A stretch of 48,013 nt of DNA, taken from NCBI RefSeq assembly GCF_000422905.1, contig NZ_AUGY01000066.1, forward strand, positions 1-48,013, read 5' to 3'. This stretch comes from Paenibacillus alginolyticus DSM 5050 = NBRC 15375 (lineage in GTDB: Bacteria > Bacillota > Bacilli > Paenibacillales > NBRC-103111). Each line of letters begins with the position of its first letter. Position 1 is the first letter of the stretch. Positions 30,900 through 39,770 of the stretch are shown one piece after another. The position numbers were made by a program, and so were the translations under genes. Under the pieces are notes generated by a model. The model saw nothing but the letters and a program-made list of their open reading frames with translations. It was not told the origin of the DNA and ran no database searches.

Positions 30900-32156
30900 T
30901 TATCTGCGATCTTCTGGTCCACCAACAAACGCTTGCTCCATTGTGTCCAAGCCGTACGCCGTGTGCAGAGCACGGATGACTTCGGTTAAGTTCGTGTTGT
31001 CAACAACACACGACATTTTTATCTCGGATGTGCTAACTAAGGAAATAGAGATACCCAGGTCAGAAATCACTTTGAACATCGTCGCAGCAACGCCAGGTGT
31101 ACTTACCATACCAGCGCCAACAATGGACACTTTCACGAGGTTCACTTCAGAAGTCACTTCACGATATCCAATTTCACGGCGAATTTCTTCGATGACAGTC
31201 AATGCTTTTTCACGATCGGCAAGGGTTGTTGTGAAAGAGAAATCAGCCGAACCGTTGATCACACCGCTTTGGACGATGATGTCGACATCAATTTGCTCTT
31301 CGGCAAGCGCAATAAATACTTTCGCCAGCTGTCCTGGTTTCTCAGGAACACCCAGAATACTAATTCTTGCCACATTCTTATCATAAGCGATGCCTCGAAC
31401 GACGATTCCTTGCTCCATCACTGCTTCCTCCTTCACGTTGGTACCTTCATTGTAAGTAAAGCTGGAACGCACCACTAAGGTAACGTTATAATTTTTGGCA
31501 TATTCTACAGCTCTTGGATGCAGAACAGCAGCCCCTAAATTAGCAAGCTCCAACATCTCATCGTAGGAAATCTCATTTAGCTTTCTCGCTACCTTCACGA
31601 TGCGCGGATCTGTCGAATAAATCCCATCTACATCGGTATATATCTCACATAGGTCCGCTTTAATAGCAGCAGCAAGCGCTACAGCCGTTGTATCCGACCC
31701 GCCGCGGCCAAGTGTGGTAATCTCACCCGCTTCGGTCATCCCTTGGAAGCCGGCTACGATGACAACATTGCCTTGTTCTAGTGCGTTCAAAACACGATGC
31801 GGCTGAATATCCGTAATTCTCGCCTTACCATGAATCGGTTCCGTAAAGATACCACTTTGCCAACCGGTATAAGAAACGGCCAGCTCACCCAAATTATGTA
31901 TCGCCATCGATAAGAGAGCTACCGATACCTGCTCTCCTGTCGTTAACAGCATATCCATTTCACGAGCCGGAGGGGCTCCATCGTAAATTTGCTTAGACAG
32001 GTCGATCAAATCATCCGTTGTATCTCCCATCGCCGAAACGACAACAACGCAGCTATGTCCTGCTTGTTTTCGCTCTACGATTCTTTTTGCAACACGCTTC
32101 ATTCGCTCTGCATCACCAACAGAGCTTCCGCCAAATTTCATCACTATTAGAGACAA
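30900..32156 (-). CDS. lysC: Aspartate kinase with tandem ACT domains
   Basis: This 418-residue protein starts at TTG 32156 after GGAGTGGGTCAGCT. The kinase domain has VMKFGGSSVGD, VVVVSAMGDTTDDL, GFQGMTEAGEITTLGRGGSDTTAVALA and YTDVDGIYSTDPRIV. Two ACT domains (about 265-340 and 345-410) bind feedback inhibitors, probably lysine and/or threonine. It makes aspartyl phosphate for lysine, methionine, threonine and dipicolinate, the last a link to spores. No lysine riboswitch is seen in the 137-bp upstream gap. Confidence 0.96.
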   Translation of the reverse strand: MSLIVMKFGGSSVGDAERMKRVAKRIVERKQAGHSCVVVVSAMGDTTDDLIDLSKQIYDGAPPAREMDMLLTTGEQVSVALLSMAIHNLGELAVSYTGWQSGIFTEPIHGKARITDIQPHRVLNALEQGNVVIVAGFQGMTEAGEITTLGRGGSDTTAVALAAAIKADLCEIYTDVDGIYSTDPRIVKVARKLNEISYDEMLELANLGAAVLHPRAVEYAKNYNVTLVVRSSFTYNEGTNVKEEAVMEQGIVVRGIAYDKNVARISILGVPEKPGQLAKVFIALAEEQIDVDIIVQSGVINGSADFSFTTTLADREKALTVIEEIRREIGYREVTSEVNLVKVSIVGAGMVSTPGVAATMFKVISDLGISISLVSTSEIKMSCVVDNTNLTEVIRALHTAYGLDTMEQAFVGGPEDRR

Positions 32157-32246
32157 AGCTGACCCACTCCCAACGCATCAAGTAGCATAACAATTCAATA
32201 TTATAGCATATAAACGCCTTGCTGTGGTAAGAGATCCACGTGAAAT

Positions 32247-32289
32247 GAAAAAAAAGCCTTTTGGACTCAAAAGAGTCTGAAAGGCTTTA
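32247..32289 (-). terminator. Terminator of efp
   Basis: On the minus strand AAAGCCTTTCAGACTC pairs with GAGTCCAAAAGGCTTT (mismatches in the middle) around TTTT, followed by TTTTT. It lies just after the efp stop and before lysC. Confidence 0.9.
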
Positions 32290-32293
32290 GTCA

Positions 32294-32857
32294 TTAGTTG
32301 CTCGCGCGGGAAAGGTATTTTCCATCATCTGTATCAACGGAAAGAACATCGCCTTCGTTGATGAAAAGTGGCACCATCACATTAAGACCTGTTTCCACTT
32401 TCGCATTTTTCAAAGCACCTTGAGCTGTGTTTCCTTTAACGCTTGCATCGGTTTCGATAACTTTCAAGTCAACGCTCTTCGGAAGGTTAATCCCAAGAAT
32501 TTCACCTTGATAGCTCATGATTTTGATGTTCATGTTTTCTTTCAGAAAGTTCAATTCCCATTTCAATTGTTCGTGGGAAAGGGAAATCTGATCATACGTC
32601 TCTGTATCCATGAATGTGTACTCGTCGCCAGCTGCGTACAAGTATTGCATTTCACGGTTTTCGATGTGCGCTCGTCCAACGTTCTCGCCAGCACGGAATG
32701 TACGTTCAACGGTATTCCCGTTTCGCAGGTTTTTTAGCTTGGAACGTACGAATGCCGCGCCTTTACCTGGTTTAACGTGTTGGAAATCAAGAACTGTAAA
32801 AATGTCGTGCTCAACTACAATTGTAAGACCTGTTTTGAAATCATTAACTGATATCAC
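32294..32857 (-). CDS. efp: Elongation factor P
   Basis: This 187-residue protein starts at GTG 32857, eight bases after GGAGGG. It has the usual three beta-barrels: KOW-like (SVNDFKTGLTIVVEHDIFTV), OB1, and a C-terminal OB ending GDVLSVDTDDGKYLSRAS. The tip residue K32 lies in KPGKGAAF, the position of modification in other bacteria. EF-P relieves ribosome stalling at polyproline stretches. Confidence 0.98.
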   Translation of the reverse strand: MISVNDFKTGLTIVVEHDIFTVLDFQHVKPGKGAAFVRSKLKNLRNGNTVERTFRAGENVGRAHIENREMQYLYAAGDEYTFMDTETYDQISLSHEQLKWELNFLKENMNIKIMSYQGEILGINLPKSVDLKVIETDASVKGNTAQGALKNAKVETGLNVMVPLFINEGDVLSVDTDDGKYLSRASN

Positions 32858-32872
32858 TTGTGAATCCCTCCG

Positions 32873-33946
32873 CTAGTCAATAATAAGAAAATCTTTGGTA
32901 GAATGTGTAAGTATTTTAATGCCGGTGTCAGTAATTACTGCGTCATCCTCAATTCGAACTCCGCCAAAGTTGGGGAGATAAATACCAGGTTCAACCGTAA
33001 CCACCATACCAGGTGTTAAAATCATATCCTCGGTTTTCGACAAGCGTGGATTTTCATGTACCTCCATGCCTAAACCATGTCCGGTACCGTGACCGAAGTA
33101 ATCGCCATAGCCATGCTTCACAATCACGTCTCGTGCGTAAGCATCGCCTTCTCTGCCAGTGATACCCGGTTTGAGGTTAGCTAAACAATTTAATTGGGCC
33201 TCTAGAACAATGTCATAAATTTCTTTATGTTTGTCTGTCGGCTTACCTAGCATAACCGTTCTAGTAATGTCAGAGCAATACCCTTTATAATACGCTCCAA
33301 AATCCAATTTGACAAATTCGTTTAATTGTAGCACGCGATCGCTCGCTTTACCATGAGGCAGCGCAGAGCGTTCACCAGAAGCAACGATGGTTTCAAACGA
33401 CGTTGAAGTCCCGCCATTTTTGCGGATAAACATTTCAATCTCAAGTGCAATGTCCTTCTCTTGCACGCCTGGCTTGATATAAGACAGGATGTGTGTGAAT
33501 GTTTGATCAGCCAGATCAGCAGCTTCCTGCATAATCTGCAATTCAGCCTCATCTTTAACCATTCGAATCAACTCAATAACGCGTGAAGTAGGCACCAATT
33601 CGATACCCGCTAATCCTTCTTGGTAGCTTAGGAAATCGCCGTAGGAGACATCCACTTGCTCGAAGCCAAGCTTCGTAATCCCTTGCTGCTGCAAGAGTTC
33701 CTTCACTGTTTCGATTGCTTTTGCTTTATGCTCAACAACTTCAAATAGCTTTGCTTGCTGAGGAGCTTGCGTCATATAACGAAAATCAGTTAACAATAAG
33801 GCACGGTCTAACGTAATAAGAACATAACCAGAAGAACCAGTGAAACCAGATACATATGTACGGTTGTATGCGTTCGTGATGAGTATAGCCGGTAAATCTT
33901 GCTGTTGCATAACCTTGCGAAGACGTTCAATACGTTTCTCCTGCAC
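32873..33946 (-). CDS. yqhT: Xaa-Pro peptidase, M24 family (YqhT)
   Basis: This 357-residue protein starts at GTG 33946 after GGTGATCT. The creatinase N-terminal domain covers 1-130. The pita-bread catalytic domain has metal ligands in KLDFGAYYKGYCSDITRTV, GHGTGHGLGMEVHE, LTPGMVVTVEPGIYLP and GVRIEDD. It cleaves N-terminal residues before proline. The neighbourhood with aroQ, yqhR and efp is the B. subtilis yqhT one. Confidence 0.95.
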   Translation of the reverse strand: MQEKRIERLRKVMQQQDLPAILITNAYNRTYVSGFTGSSGYVLITLDRALLLTDFRYMTQAPQQAKLFEVVEHKAKAIETVKELLQQQGITKLGFEQVDVSYGDFLSYQEGLAGIELVPTSRVIELIRMVKDEAELQIMQEAADLADQTFTHILSYIKPGVQEKDIALEIEMFIRKNGGTSTSFETIVASGERSALPHGKASDRVLQLNEFVKLDFGAYYKGYCSDITRTVMLGKPTDKHKEIYDIVLEAQLNCLANLKPGITGREGDAYARDVIVKHGYGDYFGHGTGHGLGMEVHENPRLSKTEDMILTPGMVVTVEPGIYLPNFGGVRIEDDAVITDTGIKILTHSTKDFLIID

Positions 33947-33964
33947 TCAGATCACCATTCTTTC

Positions 33965-34396
33965 TTACAGATGGGGTAATAATGCTCTTAAACCAAGTTC
34001 ATAGCTTTGTGCACCGAATCCACAGATTTGACCGATAACGACAGGTGCTGTAACCGAATGATGACGAAACTCTTCGCGCTTATGAATATTCGAAATGTGA
34101 ACCTCTACAGTTGGCAATTGAACCGAGGAAAGTGCATCGCGAATAGCATAACTATAATGCGTGAAAGCACCTGGGTTGATCACAATACCATCTTTTGTGC
34201 CAAACGCTTCATGAATTTTATCAATAATATCGCCTTCATGATTCGATTGAAAGCTCTCAAGCTCGATCGACAGCGTCTCGGCTAATTCATTCAAACCTTG
34301 AATAATCGTTGAAAGCGAAAGCGTTCCGTATACACCAGGTTCACGTACGCCGAGCATATTTAAGTTCGGACCATTAATGACTAGAACCTTTTTCAA
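33965..34396 (-). CDS. aroQ: 3-dehydroquinate dehydratase, type II
   Basis: This 143-residue protein starts at TTG 34396, ten bases after GGGAGTG; an ATG at 34423 has no ribosome site and adds a non-family N-terminus. The motifs are VINGPNLNMLGVREPGVYG (catalytic Tyr), ESFQSNHEGDIIDKI, INPGAFTHYSYAIRDAL and EVHISNIHKREEFRHHS (catalytic His). It catalyses the third step of the shikimate pathway. It is called yqhS in B. subtilis. Confidence 0.97.
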   Translation of the reverse strand: MKKVLVINGPNLNMLGVREPGVYGTLSLSTIIQGLNELAETLSIELESFQSNHEGDIIDKIHEAFGTKDGIVINPGAFTHYSYAIRDALSSVQLPTVEVHISNIHKREEFRHHSVTAPVVIGQICGFGAQSYELGLRALLPHL

Positions 34397-34475
34397 CAGG
34401 AAATCACTCCCAAGCATTTTCATTGAAAAATGGGCGCTACAAGCCTATTTAACCTTTGATATTTTACCATAACTT

Positions 34476-34967
34476 TCATGTCTTGTGTATAGGTCGTCTT
34501 GTTCTTGCATCTGTGTATTCAATCGAAATGGAATAACCAATAAACATCCCCCAGAGAAGGAACAAACAAAAATCACTAAGAACTGTATCTATGTCCAGAT
34601 CCTGAATCCAATAGGTCATCCCCGATAAAGGTCCTAAAAGTAGATAGATCACTGCCCACCATAAAGCTCCATACCCGAGCCCCCACCATGGCCCCTGCAG
34701 TTTCCACATTATGACCATATAGATGAATGCGGCAATGATTGAAAATACGGTGAAGAACCCCCAACCAATCAGCGTTCCTTGCCAAGTTTGCAGAAAATCA
34801 TGTTTAAAAAAAGGCTCCACAAGAAAACCGATTGTAATCTTAGTGAACTTTAAATAGTACTCAACAATTTTAATTGCTCCCCAAATGAACCCCGCGAAAA
34901 AACCGATGTAAATGACAAACAGCCAACGATTTGTCAGGAGTTCCCCTTCCTTTTTATCACTCACCAT
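34476..34967 (-). CDS. yqhR: YqhR-like membrane protein
   Basis: This 163-residue protein starts at ATG 34967. Four transmembrane segments (LFVIYIGFFAGFIWGAIKIV; TLIGWGFFTVFSIIAAFIYMVIM; WGLGYGALWWAVIYLLLGPL; VLSDFCLFLLWGMFIGYSI) and the central pattern match YqhR. The position between aroQ and the divergent yqhQ is conserved. Its function is unknown. Confidence 0.85.
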   Translation of the reverse strand: MVSDKKEGELLTNRWLFVIYIGFFAGFIWGAIKIVEYYLKFTKITIGFLVEPFFKHDFLQTWQGTLIGWGFFTVFSIIAAFIYMVIMWKLQGPWWGLGYGALWWAVIYLLLGPLSGMTYWIQDLDIDTVLSDFCLFLLWGMFIGYSISIEYTDARTRRPIHKT

Positions 34968-35117
34968 CCATTGTCTTCCTTTCTCTGCAGATGTTACTTG
35001 TCTTTCCTTAGGTAAGGATAGTATGTTCTACCGCTATCGGTAGCATTCAATCTACGAATCCGTTACAATAAGAAAGTACAAATAATTGAATTTGAGAAAG
35101 ATAAGAAGGTGGATCTT

Positions 35118-36062
35118 GTGGCAGAACAAAACAGTATATACGGAGGACAAGCCGTCATTGAAGGCGTCATGTTCGCAGGAAAAAATGTGCATGTAACCGC
35201 TGTGCGCAAAAAAGACGGTTCCCTTGATTATTTAGAAGTACCGAAGAAAGTGATCCCTTGGGTCCAAACACTCAAGAAAATTCCGTTCATTCGCGGTATT
35301 GTGGGAATCATAGAATCAAGCGCTAAAGGCGCTCAGCATTTGAATTTCTCGGCTGAATCCTTCGCTGAACAAGAAGGTGAGGATGCAGACAGCGCCAAGA
35401 AAGAGGAAAAACCCGGCTTCTTTTCTAATATTTCGATGATTCTTGGGGTAGCTGTTGTGGGTGTGATTTCGTTTCTATTCGGGAAATTCGTATTCACATT
35501 AGTTCCCGCTGTCATTGAACAGTTTTTGTTTCAAAATGTATTTAGCAATCAATTTCTTCATAATCTTATAGAAGGTGTTATTAAGATTATTTTACTTGTC
35601 GGATATATTTATTTCATATCTTTGACACCTATGATCCGCAGATTGTTTCAATATCACGGCGCAGAGCACAAGGTCATTAGTGCTTATGAGGCTGGCGTAG
35701 AGCTTACAGTCAGTAACGTACAGAAATTCAACACACTCCACTATCGTTGTGGCAGCAGTTTCATCGTTTTCACTGTATTGATCGGGGTCGTCATTTACTC
35801 CTTCCTTCACTATGACGGATATGTTGAACGCATCGTGCAGCGTCTAATATTGCTGCCTGTTGTCATCGGTGTTTCTTACGAGGTATTACGATTTACAAAT
35901 TCACTCCGTGAAGTTCCAGTCCTTCGTTACTTAGGCTATCCTGGACTATGGCTTCAATTGCTTACAACTAAGGAACCTGAAGATAGTCAAGTTGAGGTGT
36001 CGATTGCTTCTTTCAACCGCATGCGTGAAGCAGAACAACGAATTTTGGAGGGACGGGCATGA
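35118..36062 (+). CDS. yqhQ: YqhQ, DUF1385 membrane protein
   Basis: This protein has 314 residues. GTG 35118 lies about 5 bases after AAGGTGG; a GTG at 35109 overlaps that site. It begins IYGGQAVIEGVMFAGKN, typical of DUF1385, with four to five transmembrane helices from about residue 110 and the conserved QYHGAEHKVISAYEAG and TLHYRCGSSF. An uncharacterised integral membrane protein, it is divergent from yqhR across a 150-bp gap that contains a small CTACCG/CGGTAG hairpin. Confidence 0.92.
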   Translation: MAEQNSIYGGQAVIEGVMFAGKNVHVTAVRKKDGSLDYLEVPKKVIPWVQTLKKIPFIRGIVGIIESSAKGAQHLNFSAESFAEQEGEDADSAKKEEKPGFFSNISMILGVAVVGVISFLFGKFVFTLVPAVIEQFLFQNVFSNQFLHNLIEGVIKIILLVGYIYFISLTPMIRRLFQYHGAEHKVISAYEAGVELTVSNVQKFNTLHYRCGSSFIVFTVLIGVVIYSFLHYDGYVERIVQRLILLPVVIGVSYEVLRFTNSLREVPVLRYLGYPGLWLQLLTTKEPEDSQVEVSIASFNRMREAEQRILEGRA

Positions 36063-36316
36063 GAAGAAAATTTTCCCCGATCGAGGTCGCTATTGCGATT
36101 TTGATTGCGATTGGTTTGCTGGTAAGTTTGCGAACTTTATTCATTCCTATTCTCGTGTTAGGGATTATTTTTCTTCTATACAAATTCCCGCCTTCTCGTT
36201 GGAGAAAGATTTCGACGGGTCGGGGGCCTGCCAAAGGGAAAAGGAAAAACGCCAAGTTCCGTGTTATCAACGGGAGTAAAGATTCTGATTCGGATGATTT
36301 CCCCAAATATCATTAA
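36059..36316 (+). CDS. Small membrane protein downstream of yqhQ
   Basis: This 85-residue protein overlaps the yqhQ stop by 4 bp (ATGA), so it is translationally coupled. One or two hydrophobic helices (VAIAILIAIGLLVSLRTLFIPILVLGIIFLLY) and a very basic tail (WRKISTGRGPAKGKRKNAKF) are visible. It occupies the place of B. subtilis yqhP, but I cannot claim homology. The function is unknown. Confidence 0.75.
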   Translation: MRRKFSPIEVAIAILIAIGLLVSLRTLFIPILVLGIIFLLYKFPPSRWRKISTGRGPAKGKRKNAKFRVINGSKDSDSDDFPKYH

Positions 36317-36331
36317 TATCACCAGGCGTTA

Positions 36332-37291
36332 TTAGCGTCGCAATACTAACTTGTCATAATTCTGTTCATATGTCTCAGCGGACCAATTGTTGAAGTAATC
36401 ATTGGAAGCTTGAAAGCCTGAATCGTATAAAGACATACTAAGTTCCTTCGATAAGTTAAACTGTGTATTTCCAACACCTAAAGTAGGGATTTTGACTGTA
36501 CGGAATCGGTTCTTTTGCTCAATGTAGCGCTCGTCATGAGCACTAAGCATTGTTCCAAATAAGGCTTCCAGCATGGTTATCGGTCCTTTAATTTTATGTG
36601 TGGATATATCGCTTTTACCGACTAACTGGAAACCAATAACAGGGATGATATCTTCACGATCCGTTTCCTGGTCGAACACCCAAAGTGGATAGTTGCTCAA
36701 CAAGCCGCCATCTACAATATAATAAAATTGCTCTGCGAAAGGCGCTGCCTTTGCAGAGCTTTTTAATTTGCGCCGAATCATGACTGGATCGAAGAAATAA
36801 GGAATGCTAGTGCTCATGCGAACGGCTTTGGCAATAGAGAATTTGCGAGGATCGATCCCATACTGCGCGATATCATCAGGTAATATCAAAAGCTTACCTT
36901 GAGTAATATCTGATGCTATAACACGCAGCTGATTGTGTCTCAAGTCACCAAATGTACGAATTCCTTTGGCTGCCAATTGTTGACTGACCCAATCCTCAAG
37001 CGCCGCTCCGGAGTACAATCCTTTCTTGAGAACCAGCCGCGCGGCTGGACCAATAATTTTCGTATTAAAAATGGGAGAACGCTGCATAAACGATCTGAAA
37101 GGCGATCTCAGGATCATTTCTTTCATGTCTTCTCCCGTATAACCTGCGGCCAAAAGAGCGGCTACGATTGCCCCTGAGCTTGTACCTGCGACTTCATTGA
37201 AGACATGCCCCTGCTTCATCGCCGCGCTCACACCGCCAGCCAGCGCAATCCCCTTTACGCCTCCACCTTCAAATACTCCATTGATCTTCAA
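36332..37291 (-). CDS. yqhO: Patatin-like phospholipase (YqhO type)
   Basis: This 319-residue protein starts at TTG 37291 after GGAGGGGTGCGA. The oxyanion loop is EGGGVKGIALAGG, the nucleophile S38 sits in GTSSG, and the catalytic partner D194 is in VDGGLLSNYP, all intact. Patatin-type enzymes release fatty acids from lipids. It lies directly downstream of mntR but behind a strong terminator. Confidence 0.93.
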   Translation of the reverse strand: MKINGVFEGGGVKGIALAGGVSAAMKQGHVFNEVAGTSSGAIVAALLAAGYTGEDMKEMILRSPFRSFMQRSPIFNTKIIGPAARLVLKKGLYSGAALEDWVSQQLAAKGIRTFGDLRHNQLRVIASDITQGKLLILPDDIAQYGIDPRKFSIAKAVRMSTSIPYFFDPVMIRRKLKSSAKAAPFAEQFYYIVDGGLLSNYPLWVFDQETDREDIIPVIGFQLVGKSDISTHKIKGPITMLEALFGTMLSAHDERYIEQKNRFRTVKIPTLGVGNTQFNLSKELSMSLYDSGFQASNDYFNNWSAETYEQNYDKLVLRR

Positions 37292-37366
37292 ATCGCACCC
37301 CTCCTACTATATCGACTACAGGGCTTCCATAGTTATGTATGCGGAGGCAGTTTGTTTATATACCCA

Positions 37367-37405
37367 TAAAAAAAAGACAGAGCACCGCGAATAGCGGTCT
37401 CTGCC
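37367..37405 (-). terminator. Terminator of mntR
   Basis: On the minus strand GGCAGAGACCGC pairs with GCGGTGCTCTGTC (one bulge) around TATTC, followed by eight T. The left arm starts at the mntR stop. Confidence 0.92.
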
Positions 37406-37830
37406 TAGCTTTCAGCTTCTAATTCTTTGCGAACATTCATTAAATCATCCATCCGGTTCGGTTCTCTTCGAAAATATTCTAATAACGTTTCAATACAAGT
37501 AATGGAATCCCAGCTTAAATGATGCTCGATTCCTTCTACATCCTTATATATATTGTCCTCTTGGACACCAATAGTCGTTAAGAAATTTTCTAGAAGTTGA
37601 TGACGCTCCACTAAACGCTTTCCCATTTTCTTCCCTTTAGGAGTTAACATGAGTCCGCGATATTTTTCATAGATCAAGTAATTATCTTTATCCAGCTTTT
37701 GAATCATTTTAGTTACAGAAGAGGGGTGAACCTCAAGCCCTTCAGCAATGTCGGAGACACGAGCGTAACCTTTCTCGTCAATAAGCTTGTATATTCTCTC
37801 CAAATAGTCTTCCATGCTTGGCGTTGCCAT
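37405..37830 (-). CDS. mntR: MntR, manganese-dependent repressor
   Basis: This 141-residue protein starts at ATG 37830 after GGGGAAATAAAGCA. The N-terminal winged helix (SMEDYLERIYKLIDEKGYARVSDIAE, HPSSVTKMIQKL) and dimerisation domain are nearly collinear with B. subtilis MntR. Metal-site residues are visible: D8, E11, H77 and the GIEHHL Glu/His pair. It represses Mn2+ uptake genes, none of which lie in this window. Confidence 0.97.
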   Translation of the reverse strand: MATPSMEDYLERIYKLIDEKGYARVSDIAEGLEVHPSSVTKMIQKLDKDNYLIYEKYRGLMLTPKGKKMGKRLVERHQLLENFLTTIGVQEDNIYKDVEGIEHHLSWDSITCIETLLEYFRREPNRMDDLMNVRKELEAES

Positions 37831-37993
37831 TGCTTTATTTCCCCCTGCTTTTCCTTTATTTCCTGCCTACTGCTTAACTATCATAATGCATCAACCCAGA
37901 TGCGGTCAAATCTCCCATGATTAATTAAGTTATGTCGTTGGCACACTATTGAATAACAAAGTTACAAACAGATCATGGTGAAAGGAGCTTATC

Positions 37994-39055
37994 ATGTCTA
38001 CGGAATTATTCTCTAGACCCGTGCCAAGCTCAGCTATTTTCCTGCCGGAGCTTGTTTATTTTGAACCTGACGCGATGAATTATCCTAAGGGGCAACACAT
38101 ATATGAATGGGCCAAACAGCAAGGCTTAGAGATTCATATGACGACCTCTCATAATCAAATTCGTGACTTACCAGGTGATTCGGAACTCGAAAAGTATCGA
38201 ATTGCAAAACGCACCCTTGTCGTTGGCATTCGAAAAACGCTCAAGTTTGAAACTTCTAAACCTTCTGCGGAATATGCAATTCCAATTGCTACAGGCTGCA
38301 TGGGACATTGCCATTACTGTTATCTCCAAACGACAATGGGAGCCAAGCCTTATATACGTATCTATGTGAATATGGACGATATCCTTGGAGCCGCTAAACA
38401 GTACATCAAGGAGCGAGAGCCGGAAATCACCCGCTTTGAAGCCGCATGTACCTCTGACCCAGTCGGTCTGGAGCATATCTCAGGCTCATTAAAACAGTTA
38501 ATTGAATTTATGGGTCAGCAGAAATATGGTCGTCTGCGTTTTGTAACTAAATACCATCATGTAGAACCATTGTTAGATGCCAAACATAACAAACATACCC
38601 GGTTTCGATTTAGCGTGAATGCGGATTACGTCATTAAAAACTTTGAGCCTGGCACTTCCAAGTTCCAAGAACGCATCGAAGCAGCAGGCAAAGTAGCCCA
38701 CTCAGGCTATCCACTTGGTTTTATTATTGCGCCAATCATTTGGCACGAAGGATGGGAAGAAGGCTATACCTCTTTGCTAGAACAACTTTATAAGGAACTG
38801 CCTGTTGAAGCAACGAAAGACTTAACATTTGAATTGATACAGCATCGTTTCACAAAAACAGCCAAAAATATCATCGAAAAAAGATATCCAAAAACGAAAC
38901 TAGAAATGGACGAAGAAAAGCGAAAGTACAAATGGGGAAAATACGGAAAAGGGAAATACGTATACAAAGATGAACAAGCAAACGCACTAAGGGAATTTAT
39001 CACAGAACAAATCTTTGATAAATTCCCAGATGCGAAGATCGAATATTTCACATAA
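37994..39055 (+). CDS. splB: Spore photoproduct lyase
   Basis: This 353-residue protein starts at ATG 37994 after GAAAGGAGCTTATC. The radical-SAM cluster ligands are C102, C106 and C109 (CMGHCHYC), and C152 (EAACTSDP) is spaced exactly 43 residues after C109, as is the H-donor C141 of B. subtilis. It reverses the thymine dimer of UV-exposed spores using SAM. No splA precedes it in the 163-bp gap. Its stop abuts the ccdA stop on the other strand. Confidence 0.97.
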   Translation: MSTELFSRPVPSSAIFLPELVYFEPDAMNYPKGQHIYEWAKQQGLEIHMTTSHNQIRDLPGDSELEKYRIAKRTLVVGIRKTLKFETSKPSAEYAIPIATGCMGHCHYCYLQTTMGAKPYIRIYVNMDDILGAAKQYIKEREPEITRFEAACTSDPVGLEHISGSLKQLIEFMGQQKYGRLRFVTKYHHVEPLLDAKHNKHTRFRFSVNADYVIKNFEPGTSKFQERIEAAGKVAHSGYPLGFIIAPIIWHEGWEEGYTSLLEQLYKELPVEATKDLTFELIQHRFTKTAKNIIEKRYPKTKLEMDEEKRKYKWGKYGKGKYVYKDEQANALREFITEQIFDKFPDAKIEYFT

Positions 39056-39769
39056 CTAAAATTTTAACCAATCGGGGGTTATGGAGTTTAGCCAAAGCGT
39101 GATTTGCGTCATTTTGCCTGTATAGAGCAGAACCGCAATGACGATCATCAAGCCCCCTCCTATTTTCATTATCAGGCTTGAATAGCGCAGTATCCATTTC
39201 GTAGATCCAATAAAAAAAGATAATACAAAAAATGGAATCGCAAAGCCAAGCGAATAGGCCGTCGTTAATTGAAACCATGTTCCAGGTTCCGTTGTAGCAA
39301 GCGCAAGGATGGCGGACAGAATCGGCCCAACACAAGGGGACCACCCTGCTGCAAACCCCATTCCAACAAGAACAGAACCAATATAACCGGCAGGACGAAA
39401 TTTGATATTGAATTTACGTTCCTTCATTAACCATTGAGGCTGAAAAATGCCGAGTAGGAACAATCCCATGATGAAAATTAATAAAGCTGCGATTTGACGA
39501 AGCAAATCACGATAATCGATGAAGAAATTGCCCAGGAAGCCCGCTGTTAAGCCTAACGCATAAAAAATGATCGAAAACCCAACGATAAAACTTAATGTAT
39601 GAAGCATCGTTTGACGCCGAACTGCCGAAGAAGATTCCCCTAATTTCAATTCACTTACTGAAATTCCCGTTATGTAAGAAAGATAAGAAGGATATAAGGG
39701 CAAACAACAAGGTGATATGAAGGAAGCAATTCCTGCCCACAAGGCAATCCACAAATTTACAGAATCCAT
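39056..39769 (-). CDS. ccdA: CcdA-type thiol-disulfide membrane protein
   Basis: This 237-residue protein starts at ATG 39769, 1 bp after the znuB stop, with its ribosome site inside znuB. It has six transmembrane helices. Redox cysteines are in SPCCLPLYPSYL (C21, C22) and WSPCVGPIL (C146). CcdA passes electrons from cytoplasmic thioredoxin outward, for cytochrome c maturation or spore envelope synthesis. Coupling to a zinc importer is unusual and suggests co-regulation. Confidence 0.9.
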   Translation of the reverse strand: MDSVNLWIALWAGIASFISPCCLPLYPSYLSYITGISVSELKLGESSSAVRRQTMLHTLSFIVGFSIIFYALGLTAGFLGNFFIDYRDLLRQIAALLIFIMGLFLLGIFQPQWLMKERKFNIKFRPAGYIGSVLVGMGFAAGWSPCVGPILSAILALATTEPGTWFQLTTAYSLGFAIPFFVLSFFIGSTKWILRYSSLIMKIGGGLMIVIAVLLYTGKMTQITLWLNSITPDWLKF

Positions 39770-39770
39770 A

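Noticed and set aside
32157..32293. Lysine riboswitch upstream of lysC
   Set aside because: The gap is only 137 bp and contains the efp terminator. A lysine riboswitch needs about 180 nt and its conserved core was not found.
34990..35050. CTACCG/CGGTAG hairpin between yqhR and yqhQ as a terminator
   Set aside because: It lies between divergent genes and lacks a T run. At most it is an operator-like palindrome, with no known regulator match.
37950..37985. Sigma-G promoter for splB (TGAATA ... CATGGTGA)
   Set aside because: The -10 would lie about 15 bases before the start codon and overlap the ribosome site, leaving no leader. Other candidates in the gap fit no consensus well.
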